This document shows positions 1 through 7,957 of a stretch of DNA of 64,000 nucleotides, piece by piece. The position numbers were made by a program, and so were the translations under genes. The first letter of the stretch is position 1. Each line of letters begins with the position of its first letter. The stretch is from NCBI RefSeq assembly GCF_900106745.1, contig NZ_FNNV01000017.1, forward strand, positions 1 to 64,000, written 5' to 3'. This DNA comes from Paenibacillus sp. CF384 (GTDB lineage Bacteria; Bacillota; Bacilli; Paenibacillales; Paenibacillaceae). Below the pieces are notes generated by a model. It worked only from the letters and a program-made list of their open reading frames with translations. It was not told the DNA's origin and did not search any database.

Positions 1-15
1 CCATGTAACAGCGCG

Positions 16-49
16 AAAAAACAAGCAATCTTGTGAGAACTTGTTTTTT
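16..49. terminator. Bidirectional hairpin terminator at left edge
   Basis: A-run plus CAAG pairs with CTTG plus T-run around a 14-base loop. It looks like an intrinsic terminator usable from both sides and probably closes a gene outside the left edge. The short reading frame that starts at 41 overlaps it and is not believed to be a gene. Confidence 0.5.
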
Positions 50-126
50 GGCTGGAAGGACTCCGGATTAAAGGGGCTGAGCCGTTTGTGCAACAATTTC
101 TTCACGTCCTCGTTAAACGGCACAGC

Positions 127-178
127 AAAAAAAGAGGCATCTCAAAAGTCGTCCTGCACACTTTTGATAATGCCCCTT
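127..178 (-). terminator. Terminator downstream of the methyltransferase gene
   Basis: On the minus strand a long imperfect stem (AGGGGCATTATCAAAAGT pairing with ACTTTTGAGATGCCTCT) is followed by a run of seven T. It lies just past the methyltransferase stop and probably ends the leuA-HIT-methyltransferase transcript, as I see no terminator between those genes. Confidence 0.7.
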
Positions 179-203
179 TATCTAACAAGCGCTACTTACA
201 CAC

Positions 204-1052
204 CTACACTCTTCTACCGATGTAGAGTAAATGCGAGGACATCCCAAGCACAGTCGAATCCTTCGCCATCCGGATGAGCAGTTGAATAAGCTGCTGATAC
301 GTTTCCTCCCCCTGCTCCGACCAGTAGCGCCATTGGTCCGCTCCGAGGATTGCCCCCATGTTCGTGGATCCGATCAACTCCACCGTCTGGAAGCCATTTG
401 ATTCCATAAACGGTCGAATAGCCTCGAGCTCATAGAAGTAAGCTCCCGTATAGCGTCCTTCTTCGGCATGATCGAAGATCCCGTTCTCTCGAAACGCCTC
501 GATAGCATCCAATCGATGCAGCGGCTTCCAATGCTCCGGAGCAAGCAGCGCATTCATCACTTGATTGACTCGGCTGCGAAAAGCCACGAATACGACGCCT
601 CCCGGCTTCGTCACCCGGTGAAGCTCGCGAACAGCCTTAGCGCGATCCGGCGCATGCTGCAAATGGTACAGCGGGCCCATGAGAAGCGCGGCATCATAGC
701 TGTTGTCAGCCAGCGGCGCGAGCTCGCAAGCATTGCAGACATGGAAGCCGCCGGTGAAACGCTCGGTTAGCTCAAGCTCGTCGGCTTTTGCCTCAGCAAG
801 CTCAACAAGCGCAGGCGTAAGGTCAGTCAGCGTCAGCTCATAGCCTGCTGCAGCCAGTGCCATCGCATATTTTCCGGGGCCAGCTCCGTTGTCCAGCACC
901 TGTCCGGCAGGCGGCAGGTACTGTTTCAAATAATGCATGTTAACCGTGAACTCCAGCGGTTCCCGGTCAAGCCGGCTCCATTCTCGCTCGCCAAAGCCGG
1001 TATAATACGCCACTACACGTTCCTTGTTCCCCTGATCTGCCAGTTGCCCCAT
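204..1052 (-). CDS. Class I SAM-dependent methyltransferase
   Basis: 282-residue cytosolic protein with a Rossmann-type methyltransferase fold. Motif I (VLDNGAGPGKYAMAL, residues 52-66) binds S-adenosylmethionine; the later segments DAALLMGPLYHL and VTKPGGVVFVAF match motifs IV-VI of the Methyltransf_11/25 group. The substrate cannot be told from sequence. It is the last gene of a minus-strand run after leuA and the HIT gene, with a 30-base gap to the HIT stop, so co-transcription is likely. A terminator follows at 127-178. Family assignment is firm; biological role unknown. Confidence 0.85.
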   Translation of the reverse strand: MGQLADQGNKERVVAYYTGFGEREWSRLDREPLEFTVNMHYLKQYLPPAGQVLDNGAGPGKYAMALAAAGYELTLTDLTPALVELAEAKADELELTERFTGGFHVCNACELAPLADNSYDAALLMGPLYHLQHAPDRAKAVRELHRVTKPGGVVFVAFRSRVNQVMNALLAPEHWKPLHRLDAIEAFRENGIFDHAEEGRYTGAYFYELEAIRPFMESNGFQTVELIGSTNMGAILGADQWRYWSEQGEETYQQLIQLLIRMAKDSTVLGMSSHLLYIGRRV

Positions 1053-1082
1053 CGTGATTCCACCGCCCTCTTGTTGAATCCT

Positions 1083-1544
1083 TCAAATTGCCCGCAAATA
1101 CACGCGCAGCTTGGAGCAAATTTTCTCGACTTCTGCTTCTCCGCCATGTGGTGCGTCCGGCCAGTTCATGAGGTTCAAAGGATTGCGATAGGGATCCGGC
1201 GTTCCTGCATACCGCGGGATGAGGTGCATATGGAAATGCGGCACGCCATCCCCTTGGACGAAGCTGTAAATATGCTCTGCACGCAGAACGCTCTTGAGCG
1301 CTCGACTCACTTCGTTCACGATAACTCCCACTGCTGCCGCTTCCTGCACGGACAGATCACCAAGTCCCGGCGTATGGCGTTTCAATTCCACTATGACATA
1401 GCCTAAGTAAGTGGTTTGCTCTTCACCTCGAAACCCCATATGACCCACATGCACATGCCCATCCTCATAGATGGTGCTCCCAACCGACTGGATGTCACCA
1501 CGATGCTTTCGGCAAATAAAGCAGTCTTTACCATTCATAGACAC
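1083..1544 (-). CDS. HIT family nucleotide-binding hydrolase
   Basis: 153-residue histidine-triad protein. The HFHMHLIP motif at residues 103-110 is the His-x-His-x-His-hydrophobic catalytic signature of HIT enzymes, which hydrolyse or transfer nucleotide monophosphates from dinucleoside polyphosphates or AMP conjugates. An N-terminal CFIC pair (residues 8-11) could bind zinc, as in Hint/Fhit-like bacterial members. The start is a GTG preceded by GAGGGGG at nine bases. It lies between leuA and a methyltransferase; no functional link with leucine synthesis is evident, and the exact substrate is not predictable. Confidence 0.88.
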   Translation of the reverse strand: MSMNGKDCFICRKHRGDIQSVGSTIYEDGHVHVGHMGFRGEEQTTYLGYVIVELKRHTPGLGDLSVQEAAAVGVIVNEVSRALKSVLRAEHIYSFVQGDGVPHFHMHLIPRYAGTPDPYRNPLNLMNWPDAPHGGEAEVEKICSKLRVYLRAI

Positions 1545-1613
1545 CGGTTATCGCCCCCTCACGAACGAACCTTAAACTTTTCGACTAAACCCCCAGCCAC
1601 TAATTCCGTGGAA

Positions 1614-3203
1614 TCAGCTGCTCTTCTTCTGAATGAGCTCTTCCACCCCATCATCCTGCGCACTCATCAGCAGTTGATTGCAAGCACTCACATAAGCCTC
1701 AGCCGCCGCCAAAATAATATCGTTATGCACAGCCGTCCCCGTATACCGCCGATTGTTATGCACAATTGCGACGATTGCTTCCCCGCGTGCATCCTCGCCT
1801 GTTGATAACGAATGCAGCTCCAGATCCTCGAACTCCGCCGTTACCGGAATCGCCTGCTGCAGGCAGTGAATAACGGCTTCCAACGGCCCTTTGCCCGTTC
1901 CTGTCAGCGTGCGTTCCTCCTGCGAATCGCGTTCACGAATCGTAACTGACGCGATGCGAGAACGCTGCGTCCCCGCAAGCACCTGCAAGTCAACCAGCGT
2001 ATACGGATCATGCTGCGTGTCTGTCGATTCGCTTGCTAACCGGACCAGGACATCGTCAGGCACGATTTTCATCTCATCGGCTTTCTCAATGAAACGGTTA
2101 TACACATCCAGCAGCTGCTCATCGTTCAGTTCAATGCCGTAATCAGCCAGACGATGCTTGATCGCATGACGGCCGGAATGTTTGCCAAGCACGATCATGC
2201 TGCGCGGAATGCCCATCGCTTCCGGATCCATAATTTCGTACGTGTTGCGGTTCTTAAGCAATCCATCCTGATGGATGCCCGACTCGTGCTGAAAAGCGTT
2301 CCGCCCCACGATTGGCTTGTTGTAAGCAATCGGGAAGTTCATCGCCCGGCTCACCATCCGCGATGTTTCATAAATCTCGCTTTGGACGATACCCGTTTCC
2401 GCACCGATCACCGATTTGCGTGTCTCGATCGCCATCACAAGCTCCTCCAGCGAACAGTTGCCGGCACGCTCGCCGATTCCGTTCACCGTCACTTCCACCT
2501 GCGTCGCCCCCGCGTTAATCGCCGCTAAGCTGTTGGCTACCGCTAGACCAAGATCATTATGGCAATGTGCGCTGTACTGCACTTTATCCCCGCCTCTTGC
2601 CCCGGCTCTCACGCTGCGGAACAGCTCGCCGTACTCTTCCGGAAGGGCGTAACCAAGCGTATCCGGCAGATTGATGACGGTCGCGCCTTCAGCAATGACG
2701 GCCTCTACCATCTCGATGACGAATTCACGTCCCGAACGGCTTGCATCCATGGCGGAAAATTCGATTTCGTCGACGAATTGCTTGCCGTACGCTACCATTT
2801 CGCGGGCGATATTGAGCACCTGCTCGCGGGATTTTTTTAATTGGAAATCCAGATGGATATCCGAGGAGGATATGAAAATGTGCAAACGGCGGCGGGCTGC
2901 GTCCATTGTGGAGCGTACTGCCGCGTCGATATCGCCTTTGATCGCACGGGCAAAGCCGACGATTTCAACACCATGCAGCTCACGTGAAATTTGCTGTACC
3001 GCCGCGAATTCGCCCGGGCTCGAGATCGGGAAGCCCGGCTCGATAATGTCGACGCCAAGCTTCGCCAGCTGGCGGGCAAGTATGATTTTCTGCTCGGGAC
3101 GCAGCGTTGCGCCCGGTGACTGCTCGCCGTCACGAAGGGTGGTGTCGAAGATACGGATGATTTTGTTACCGGATTGGGTTTGCGCTTGATTGTTAATGGT
3201 CAT
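1614..3203 (-). CDS. leuA: 2-isopropylmalate synthase
   Basis: 529-residue long-form LeuA, which condenses 2-oxoisovalerate and acetyl-CoA to 2-isopropylmalate, the committed step of leucine synthesis. [12 protein letters not shown] (residues 20-31) carries the metal-binding Asp and the catalytic Arg of the TIM barrel; [13 protein letters not shown] (about residues 213-225) provides the metal-binding histidines. The region after about residue 385 fits the allosteric LeuA dimerisation domain that senses leucine. The ATG has AGGAGG at nine bases. No other leu or ilv gene is adjacent. Two tandem leucine T-boxes control it, so both tRNA charging and feedback inhibition probably regulate it. Confidence 0.95.
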   Translation of the reverse strand: MTINNQAQTQSGNKIIRIFDTTLRDGEQSPGATLRPEQKIILARQLAKLGVDIIEPGFPISSPGEFAAVQQISRELHGVEIVGFARAIKGDIDAAVRSTMDAARRRLHIFISSSDIHLDFQLKKSREQVLNIAREMVAYGKQFVDEIEFSAMDASRSGREFVIEMVEAVIAEGATVINLPDTLGYALPEEYGELFRSVRAGARGGDKVQYSAHCHNDLGLAVANSLAAINAGATQVEVTVNGIGERAGNCSLEELVMAIETRKSVIGAETGIVQSEIYETSRMVSRAMNFPIAYNKPIVGRNAFQHESGIHQDGLLKNRNTYEIMDPEAMGIPRSMIVLGKHSGRHAIKHRLADYGIELNDEQLLDVYNRFIEKADEMKIVPDDVLVRLASESTDTQHDPYTLVDLQVLAGTQRSRIASVTIRERDSQEERTLTGTGKGPLEAVIHCLQQAIPVTAEFEDLELHSLSTGEDARGEAIVAIVHNNRRYTGTAVHNDIILAAAEAYVSACNQLLMSAQDDGVEELIQKKSS

Positions 3204-3247
3204 AAGGGTTAGCCTCCTAAAGGTTTTTGGGATTGGGAAAGGATTCG

Positions 3248-3610
3248 AGAGAACAGAAAAAGCCCGACGTCTCCTGATGAATCAAGAGACGACAGGCTTT
3301 TGTGAGCATGCCGCGGTACCACTCTAGTTGCCCGGCCTTATCGAGGCCGGACCCGCTTATGCAGCATGGTTCGCCACCGTTATGAATAACGGGCAGCTGC
3401 TGCACCTGATGACGGTGGTTAACCGTAACAGAGGTAGGATACGCGAGTGTATCGCGCTATTCCCTCGTTCCGCTCCCAGGCGAGTTTCGGATATCCTTCG
3501 GCTGCGTCGCACCACCCCGCAGCTCTCTGCTTTTCCCGGATTGTTCCTACTGCTCCTGTTCTTCGCGTTTGATTTATGGGTCGATCAAGTATGTGTCGAT
3601 ATTCCAGTGA
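3248..3610 (-). promoter_or_regulatory. Proximal T-box riboswitch, leucine specifier CUC
   Basis: Minus-strand leader RNA directly before leuA. Visible elements in order: GGAGCAGTA (stem I), AGAGAGCTGCGGGGTGGTG (apical region), the segment GAAACTCGCCTGGGAGC with specifier CTC at 3482-3484, the T-box core GTGGTACCGCG at 3311-3325, and a terminator whose stem (GCCTGTCGTCTC with GAGACGTCGGGC) is followed by TTTTT at 3257-3300. Uncharged tRNA-Leu is expected to stabilise the antiterminator. It is the second of two T-boxes in series. The 5' boundary is approximate. Confidence 0.92.
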
Positions 3611-3647
3611 TTGTGACTGCGTCTCGCTTCAAAACCGCTTATCGGAA

Positions 3648-4003
3648 AACAAAAAAAAGCCTGACGTCTCTTATTCAAGAGACGACAGACTGTTAGGTCC
3701 GGCGCGGTACCACCCTTGTTGACGTTCCTTCCTGTAAGGAAGCAATGAACGTCCGCTTAAGCATGACGACGATTCTAGAAGTCGAAGCCATGCACCCGAT
3801 CACGGAGGTAACCCGTAAAGACGTACGTGAGCATTCCCTAAGCCTTGGCCTTCGGCCGACAGCGAAGCTCATTTCCGTAAATCCGCTCCCAGGCGAGGTT
3901 CAAGCGGCCTTCGACTGCGTTGCACCAACCCGCAGCTCTCTAATCCCGGCTATACGCTTTACTGCTCCTGTTCGTCGCGTTTGTCAGATGTTTGAAGTGT
4001 TGT
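3648..4003 (-). promoter_or_regulatory. Distal T-box riboswitch, leucine specifier CUC
   Basis: First of two T-boxes in the leuA leader. It has GGAGCAGTA, AGAGAGCTGCGGGTTGGTG, the segment GAACCTCGCCTGGGAGC with specifier CTC at 3895-3897, the canonical T-box core AGGGTGGTACCGCG at about 3704-3717, and a terminator stem GTCTGTCGTCTC with GAGACGTCAGGC followed by eight T at 3651-3692. The specifier is read by alignment to the proximal copy: both share CTCGCCTGGGAGC after GAA. Transcription must pass both terminators to reach leuA. Confidence 0.92.
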
Positions 4004-4008
4004 TGCTT

Positions 4009-4037
4009 ATTATATGCCTGTCGGAATCGTCTGTCAA
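4009..4037 (-). promoter_or_regulatory. SigA-type promoter for the leuA leader
   Basis: Minus strand TTGACA (4032-4037), 17-base spacer, TATAAT (4009-4014): a perfect consensus match. The predicted start near 4002 gives a leader of roughly 800 bases containing both T-boxes. Such a strong core promoter fits control by attenuation rather than by initiation. Confidence 0.88.
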
Positions 4038-4121
4038 TTCGAATGTAAAAAATTTTCCTAACACTCCCGCCTTATCGTTCATCTCCTGATAGGTCAAGTC
4101 TGCCTCATGCATACCCGGAAT

Positions 4122-4311
4122 AATGTTGCTATTTGTGCAACAATTCTGTGTAAATTGAGCTATACGAGGGGAAATGTTGCAAGTTTTGCAACATTTTCTC
4201 CTCCTATCCTCGCTTGGCCTTCGAATCCGTAGACAATGTTGCATTTTCCGCAACATTAGGTCGAATATGGCCCATCGGAGAGGTGAAATGCTGCCTTTTC
4301 TGCAACATTTC
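4122..4311. repeat. GTTGC palindrome array (four palindromes, 113-base pair period)
   Basis: Four imperfect palindromes of the form AATGTTGC, short loop, GCAACATT. ATGTTGC or its variant begins at 4123, 4174, 4236 and 4288, giving spacings 51, 62 and 52, so the two pairs repeat every 113-114 bases. The arms are conserved while linkers differ. There is no T-run typical of terminators. It lies upstream of the leuA promoter and abuts the GAGAGT array on its right. This geometry matches the GAGAGT arrays exactly although the palindrome sequence is different. Confidence 0.85.
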
Positions 4312-4329
4312 TACCGATGCGGGTTAGTT

Positions 4330-4715
4330 GGGAGGGCGAGTGTTCGATTTCTGTACTCTCGGCCTCGATTTCCGGCTCAGTTTGATGCTGAAAGTTCACT
4401 TTGGAGACTCTCAGCTACAGACGCGGTTGGTTGGGGGGTTAGTTGGGATGCTGAGAGTTTGATTCGGGAACTCTCGGCTTCGATTTCGGCTCAGTTTGAT
4501 GCTGAAAGTTCATTTTGGAGACTCTCAGCTACAGACGCGGTTGGTTGGAGGTTAGTTGGGACTGCGAGCGTTCGATTTCTGTACTCTCAGCTTCGATTTC
4601 GGCTCAGTTTGATGCTGAAAGTTCACTTTGGAGACTCTCAGCTACAGGCGCGGTTGGTTGGGGGTTAGTTAGGATGCTGAGCGTTCGATTTGGAGACTCT
4701 TGGCTTTTGGTGAAT
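4330..4715. repeat. GAGAGT palindrome array, 113-base period (locus 1)
   Basis: About three and a half tandem units. Each holds two imperfect palindromes with GAGAGT/ACTCTC arms (for example GAGAGT at 4453 with GGGAACTCTCGG, and GAAAGT at 4504 with GGAGACTCTCAG). Spacings are 51 and 62 bases; the copies beginning GCTGAAAGTTCA at 4387, 4501 and 4614 are 114 and 113 apart. The long linker carries GGTTAGTTGGG. Open frames crossing it are artefacts of the period. It fills most of the gap between leuA control sequences and the small membrane gene. Confidence 0.87.
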
Positions 4716-4730
4716 CAATGCATCTACATA

Positions 4731-4772
4731 AAAAAACTGCCTTCAACCGTACCAATGTACGGTTGAAGGCAG
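4731..4772 (-). terminator. Strong terminator downstream of the small membrane gene
   Basis: A perfect 16-base stem CTGCCTTCAACCGTAC with its complement and a CAAT loop, followed on the minus strand by seven T. It lies immediately after the stop at 4785 and isolates the t6A operon from the repeat region. Confidence 0.9.
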
Positions 4773-4784
4773 CTTCGAGTATGA

Positions 4785-4976
4785 TTATTTCTTTTTGTAG
4801 ATTTTGTACAATAGCCATAGGATTCCCCAAGGTACGACATACCGGGTCACCCACTCGAAAGCATGGACCAGCCGCTCGCCGCCGAAGAATTCATCCCCTC
4901 CGCCAACCATTGCACAGATAAAGATAAAAACAAATAATACAAATATCGTGCCATAGAAATAAGGCTTCGAATTCAC
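4785..4976 (-). CDS. Small two-helix membrane protein, function unknown
   Basis: About 63 residues. The chosen start is the GTG at 4976 because GGGGGAG stands nine bases upstream; ATG codons further up (4994, 5018) have no ribosome site. Two hydrophobic stretches (FYGTIFVLFVFIFICAMVGG and YVVPWGILWLLYKI) predict two membrane segments with a lysine-rich tail. It follows tsaD by about 80 bases and ends at a strong terminator, so it may be the last gene of that operon. I do not recognise a family; no function is inferred. Confidence 0.65.
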   Translation of the reverse strand: MNSKPYFYGTIFVLFVFIFICAMVGGGDEFFGGERLVHAFEWVTRYVVPWGILWLLYKIYKKK

Positions 4977-5055
4977 GACAACCAGCTCCCCCATACGACT
5001 ACATACGTGTACGTACATGCAGCAACTGCAACAACGAACAGCGCCCGGTTAGCGA

Positions 5056-6087
5056 CTAGCTCCGAACCGACCATTCTTCGAGCGACAAGCCCGGCTCCGC
5101 CTTCATGTCGAGCGGCGTAAACTCACCGCGTTTCCACTTCAGGTGCGCCGCAGCGCCGATCATCGCCGCATTATCCGTGCAGAGCTTAAGCGGCGGAATA
5201 AGCAGCGGAATACCCGCTTCCCCGCAGCGCGCCGTCAAAGCAGCGCGCAAGCCGCCGTTAGCGGCAACACCGCCGCAGAGCAGCAGCTGCTTCGCGCCGA
5301 CTTCGCGAACGGCACGCAGTGCTTTCGTCACAAGCACGTCGATGACGGATGCTTGGAACCCGCGGGCAAGAGCAGCCTCGCGCGGCGTTTCGCCTTTCAT
5401 TTTGGCGGAATTAATCGCCGCAAGAACGGCAGACTTCAACCCGCTGAAGCTGAAGTCATACGAATCCGGCTCCAGCCATGCCCGCGGCAGCAGGAACTCT
5501 TCCTCCGACTGCTGCGCCAGCCTGTCAATGTAAGGCCCGCCAGGGTATGGAAAATTCAGCGTACGCGCCACTTTGTCATACGCCTCGCCGACAGCATCGT
5601 CGCGAGTCCTGCCGATGATCCGGAACACGCCTTCGCTCTCCAGCACGACAAGCTCCGTATGCCCGCCAGATGCTACGAGCGCAAGGCATGGATATTCGAT
5701 CTCATGCACCAGCTGGTTGGCATAGATATGCCCGGCGATATGATGGGTGCCGATAAGGGGGAGGTCAAGCGCCATCGCCAAGCTCTTAGCCGCTACGATT
5801 CCGACCAGAAGCGCGCCTACAAGTCCCGGGCCTTGCGTAACCGCAATCGCGGACAGGTCGCGGAACTCCGCACCGGCCTCTTTCATCGCCTGCTCCATTA
5901 TGAGCGTAATCGACTCCACATGCTTACGCGATGCAATCTCCGGCACAACGCCGCCGAACCGCTGATGGGTCTCGATTTGGCTCGAAATAATACTCGTTAC
6001 AATCTCCTTGCCGCCGCGAATAAGGGCAACGGCTGTTTCGTCACAGCTCGTTTCTACGGCGAGAATCAGTTCATTTGTAGTCGTCAT
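5056..6087 (-). CDS. tsaD: tRNA N6-threonylcarbamoyladenosine transferase TsaD
   Basis: 343 residues from the ATG at 6087, chosen because GGAG lies seven bases upstream and the reading frame before it overlaps rimI. TsaD (Kae1/Gcp, ASKHA fold) transfers the threonylcarbamoyl group to A37 of ANN-decoding tRNAs. HHIAGH (115-120) gives the two iron/zinc-binding histidines, VETSCDETAVAL is the first nucleotide-fold motif, and CTDNAAM near the C-terminus supplies the conserved Asp. Its partners tsaB and tsaE lie upstream in the same operon. It overlaps rimI by 17 bases. Confidence 0.96.
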   Translation of the reverse strand: MTTTNELILAVETSCDETAVALIRGGKEIVTSIISSQIETHQRFGGVVPEIASRKHVESITLIMEQAMKEAGAEFRDLSAIAVTQGPGLVGALLVGIVAAKSLAMALDLPLIGTHHIAGHIYANQLVHEIEYPCLALVASGGHTELVVLESEGVFRIIGRTRDDAVGEAYDKVARTLNFPYPGGPYIDRLAQQSEEEFLLPRAWLEPDSYDFSFSGLKSAVLAAINSAKMKGETPREAALARGFQASVIDVLVTKALRAVREVGAKQLLLCGGVAANGGLRAALTARCGEAGIPLLIPPLKLCTDNAAMIGAAAHLKWKRGEFTPLDMKAEPGLSLEEWSVRS

Positions 6088-6574
6088 ACCCATTCTCCAC
6101 TTCACCTGAGGCATCCAGTTCAGCCCACATGATGAGCGCATCCTCTTTATTGTCTGAATAATAGCCGGGACGGACGCCCGAAGGTTCGAAGCCGAGCTTT
6201 CTATAAAGCCGCTGAGCCACTTCGTTGGATACACGGACTTCTAGCGTCATCCGCTTCGAACCGAACATGACTGCCGCACGCTGCAGCTCCACCATCAGCA
6301 TCTCGCCAAGACCGCGTCCGCGATACGGTTCGCGCACCGCCACATTGGTCACATGCGCCTCATCCATGATGGTCCACATGCCGCCATAACCAAGGACTTC
6401 GCCTTCGTAATCCATCACCATATAACGGGCAAAATGATTATTCGTCAGCTCGTTGACGAACGCTTCCTCTGTCCACGGCGAAGTAAAGCTCTCCTGCTCG
6501 ATAGCGACGATCGTCTTGACATCGCTCATCGTCATCAGTCGAAAAACAAGCCGGTTCACATCAATGACCGTCAC
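6071..6574 (-). CDS. rimI: Ribosomal protein S18-alanine N-acetyltransferase RimI
   Basis: 167-residue GNAT-fold enzyme that acetylates the N-terminal alanine of ribosomal protein S18. The acetyl-CoA loop YRGRGLGEML lies near residue 85, followed by the LEVRVSNEVAQRLYRKLGFE segment typical of RimI. The GTG at 6574 has AAGGAG at nine bases. It overlaps tsaB upstream (14 bases) and tsaD downstream (17 bases), the usual Bacillus arrangement and a sign of coupled translation. Family is clear; substrate is inferred from context and homology. Confidence 0.92.
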   Translation of the reverse strand: MTVIDVNRLVFRLMTMSDVKTIVAIEQESFTSPWTEEAFVNELTNNHFARYMVMDYEGEVLGYGGMWTIMDEAHVTNVAVREPYRGRGLGEMLMVELQRAAVMFGSKRMTLEVRVSNEVAQRLYRKLGFEPSGVRPGYYSDNKEDALIMWAELDASGEVENGYDDYK

Positions 6575-7448
6575 GTTTACCCGCTCCTTCCACCGCGCTT
6601 TGCTGCTGCGAAGCCGTCCGTTCCTGCAATTTCACTTCTGCTTCCGTCAACTGCGTGTAGTTCGGAATAAACGTATGCACGTCATCGGATTCTCCGGCTG
6701 CCAAGCGTGAAAGTCCAAGTGCAGCAACGGATCGTCCTTCTAAAATATAAGAGAATGCCGCGACTTCCACCTCGGGGCATATGCTCCGCAATCGTTCGGC
6801 TTCCGCCTCGTGAAGCTGTAATTCACCGACAATCCAAATCGCAGAAGGTCTCGAAGCAGCATCCATGTCCTTCACGTCTGCAGCGAGCCGGTCTACCCAA
6901 TCGTGCATGAGACGGATGCCGTCTTTGGCCAAACGTTTCCAAGCTGCCGGGAATTCAGAAGATGACACATCTGGAGCCGAAGCCTCGAAAGCTCCTGTAT
7001 ATACTTGTCCACGACGCGCATCCATGATCGGTACAACCCAAACCGGACGTGTCCCTACAGGTACATTGGCGGCAGCTGTGTCCTTGTCAGCTCCCGTCTG
7101 CCATGCTCCATAAGCGAGGGCTTCGAGGCTCGAAACGCCAACGAGCGGTTTCTGCCAGACCCATGCTAATGTTTTGCCGACCGATACCGCGATTCTCATC
7201 CCTGTGTACGATCCTGGTCCGCGACCGATCGCGATGCCTGCGAGCTCCTCCGGCGCAACGCCGCATTCACTAAGCAGATCCTTGACGACCGACACCGTGT
7301 GGACGGAATGATTGCGTTCGGCAAGCGACTGAATGTCGCGCAGCACCTCATCTCCGCGCACGAGTGCAGCAGCAAGCGAAGCGGTTGATGTATCCAGCGC
7401 CAGCACCAGCTGTCCTTCCCGGCTGCCCGGCGTAGTATGTTCACTCAT
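6561..7448 (-). CDS. tsaB: tRNA threonylcarbamoyladenosine biosynthesis protein TsaB
   Basis: 295 residues from the ATG at 7448; the open frame extends upstream into tsaE but an AGGAG-like site precedes this ATG. TsaB is an ASKHA-fold paralogue of TsaD that acts as its scaffold in t6A synthesis. VLALDTSTASLAAAL and IGRGPGSYTGMRIAVSVGKTLAW are family hallmarks. It lies between tsaE and rimI, 13 bases after tsaE. It is longer than the enterobacterial protein because of a middle extension around residues 120-190. Confidence 0.94.
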   Translation of the reverse strand: MSEHTTPGSREGQLVLALDTSTASLAAALVRGDEVLRDIQSLAERNHSVHTVSVVKDLLSECGVAPEELAGIAIGRGPGSYTGMRIAVSVGKTLAWVWQKPLVGVSSLEALAYGAWQTGADKDTAAANVPVGTRPVWVVPIMDARRGQVYTGAFEASAPDVSSSEFPAAWKRLAKDGIRLMHDWVDRLAADVKDMDAASRPSAIWIVGELQLHEAEAERLRSICPEVEVAAFSYILEGRSVAALGLSRLAAGESDDVHTFIPNYTQLTEAEVKLQERTASQQQSAVEGAGKRDGH

Positions 7449-7461
7449 CTGTTCCTTGCTC

Positions 7462-7944
7462 CTATCTATGATCAATTGCCTGTAATTGTTGACACCAAGC
7501 CGCATACGGTGCGCCAATGCCTGTAATCGTAATGCGGCGCGCTACACCGCCCAAATGCGCGATGTATAGCTGAAGCCGATCAGGCGGAAGCAGCGCCTCG
7601 ATGAGGCTTGCCCACTCGACAATCGTTACGCCTTCACCGAAGAAGTAATCGTCCAAACCAAGCTCGTCCGCTTCTTGCTCGGAGAGCCGGTATACATCCA
7701 TATGATAAAGCGGCAATGTCGCCCCTTGATATTCTTTAATAATGGTAAAAGTAGGACTATTCACAATACCGGGTACACCGATTCCTGCTGCAAAAGCTTT
7801 AGAGAATCGCGTTTTGCCTGCTCCGAGGTCACCATCGAGCGCAAGCACCGTTCCCGGTACCGCCAGCTCCGCAAGCTTCTCAGCCAATCGAACGGTGTCC
7901 GCTTCGCTCTCCGCCGTCCATATCATTTCGTAGCTTTCGTTCAT
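7462..7944 (-). CDS. tsaE: tRNA t6A biosynthesis ATPase TsaE
   Basis: 160 residues from ATG 7944 (GGAG upstream); the open frame upstream of this runs into thiL. TsaE is the ATPase that resets the TsaB-TsaD complex. The Walker A motif DGDLGAGKT (37-45), the switch segment [10 protein letters not shown] and the HMDVYRL segment are diagnostic. It is 13 bases downstream of thiL and 13 bases upstream of tsaB, so it is part of one tight operon. Confidence 0.95.
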   Translation of the reverse strand: MNESYEMIWTAESEADTVRLAEKLAELAVPGTVLALDGDLGAGKTRFSKAFAAGIGVPGIVNSPTFTIIKEYQGATLPLYHMDVYRLSEQEADELGLDDYFFGEGVTIVEWASLIEALLPPDRLQLYIAHLGGVARRITITGIGAPYAAWCQQLQAIDHR

Positions 7945-7957
7945 GTTTCGGCCGCTC

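Noticed and set aside
4174..4766. Overlapping plus-strand frames with repeated ELSASISAQFDAESSFW-like peptides
   Set aside because: The peptide repeats come from the 113-base GAGAGT units; frames shift between units and no ribosome site is present.
5143..6132. Plus-strand frame (329 codons) opposite tsaD
   Set aside because: Antisense shadow of TsaD; no domain.
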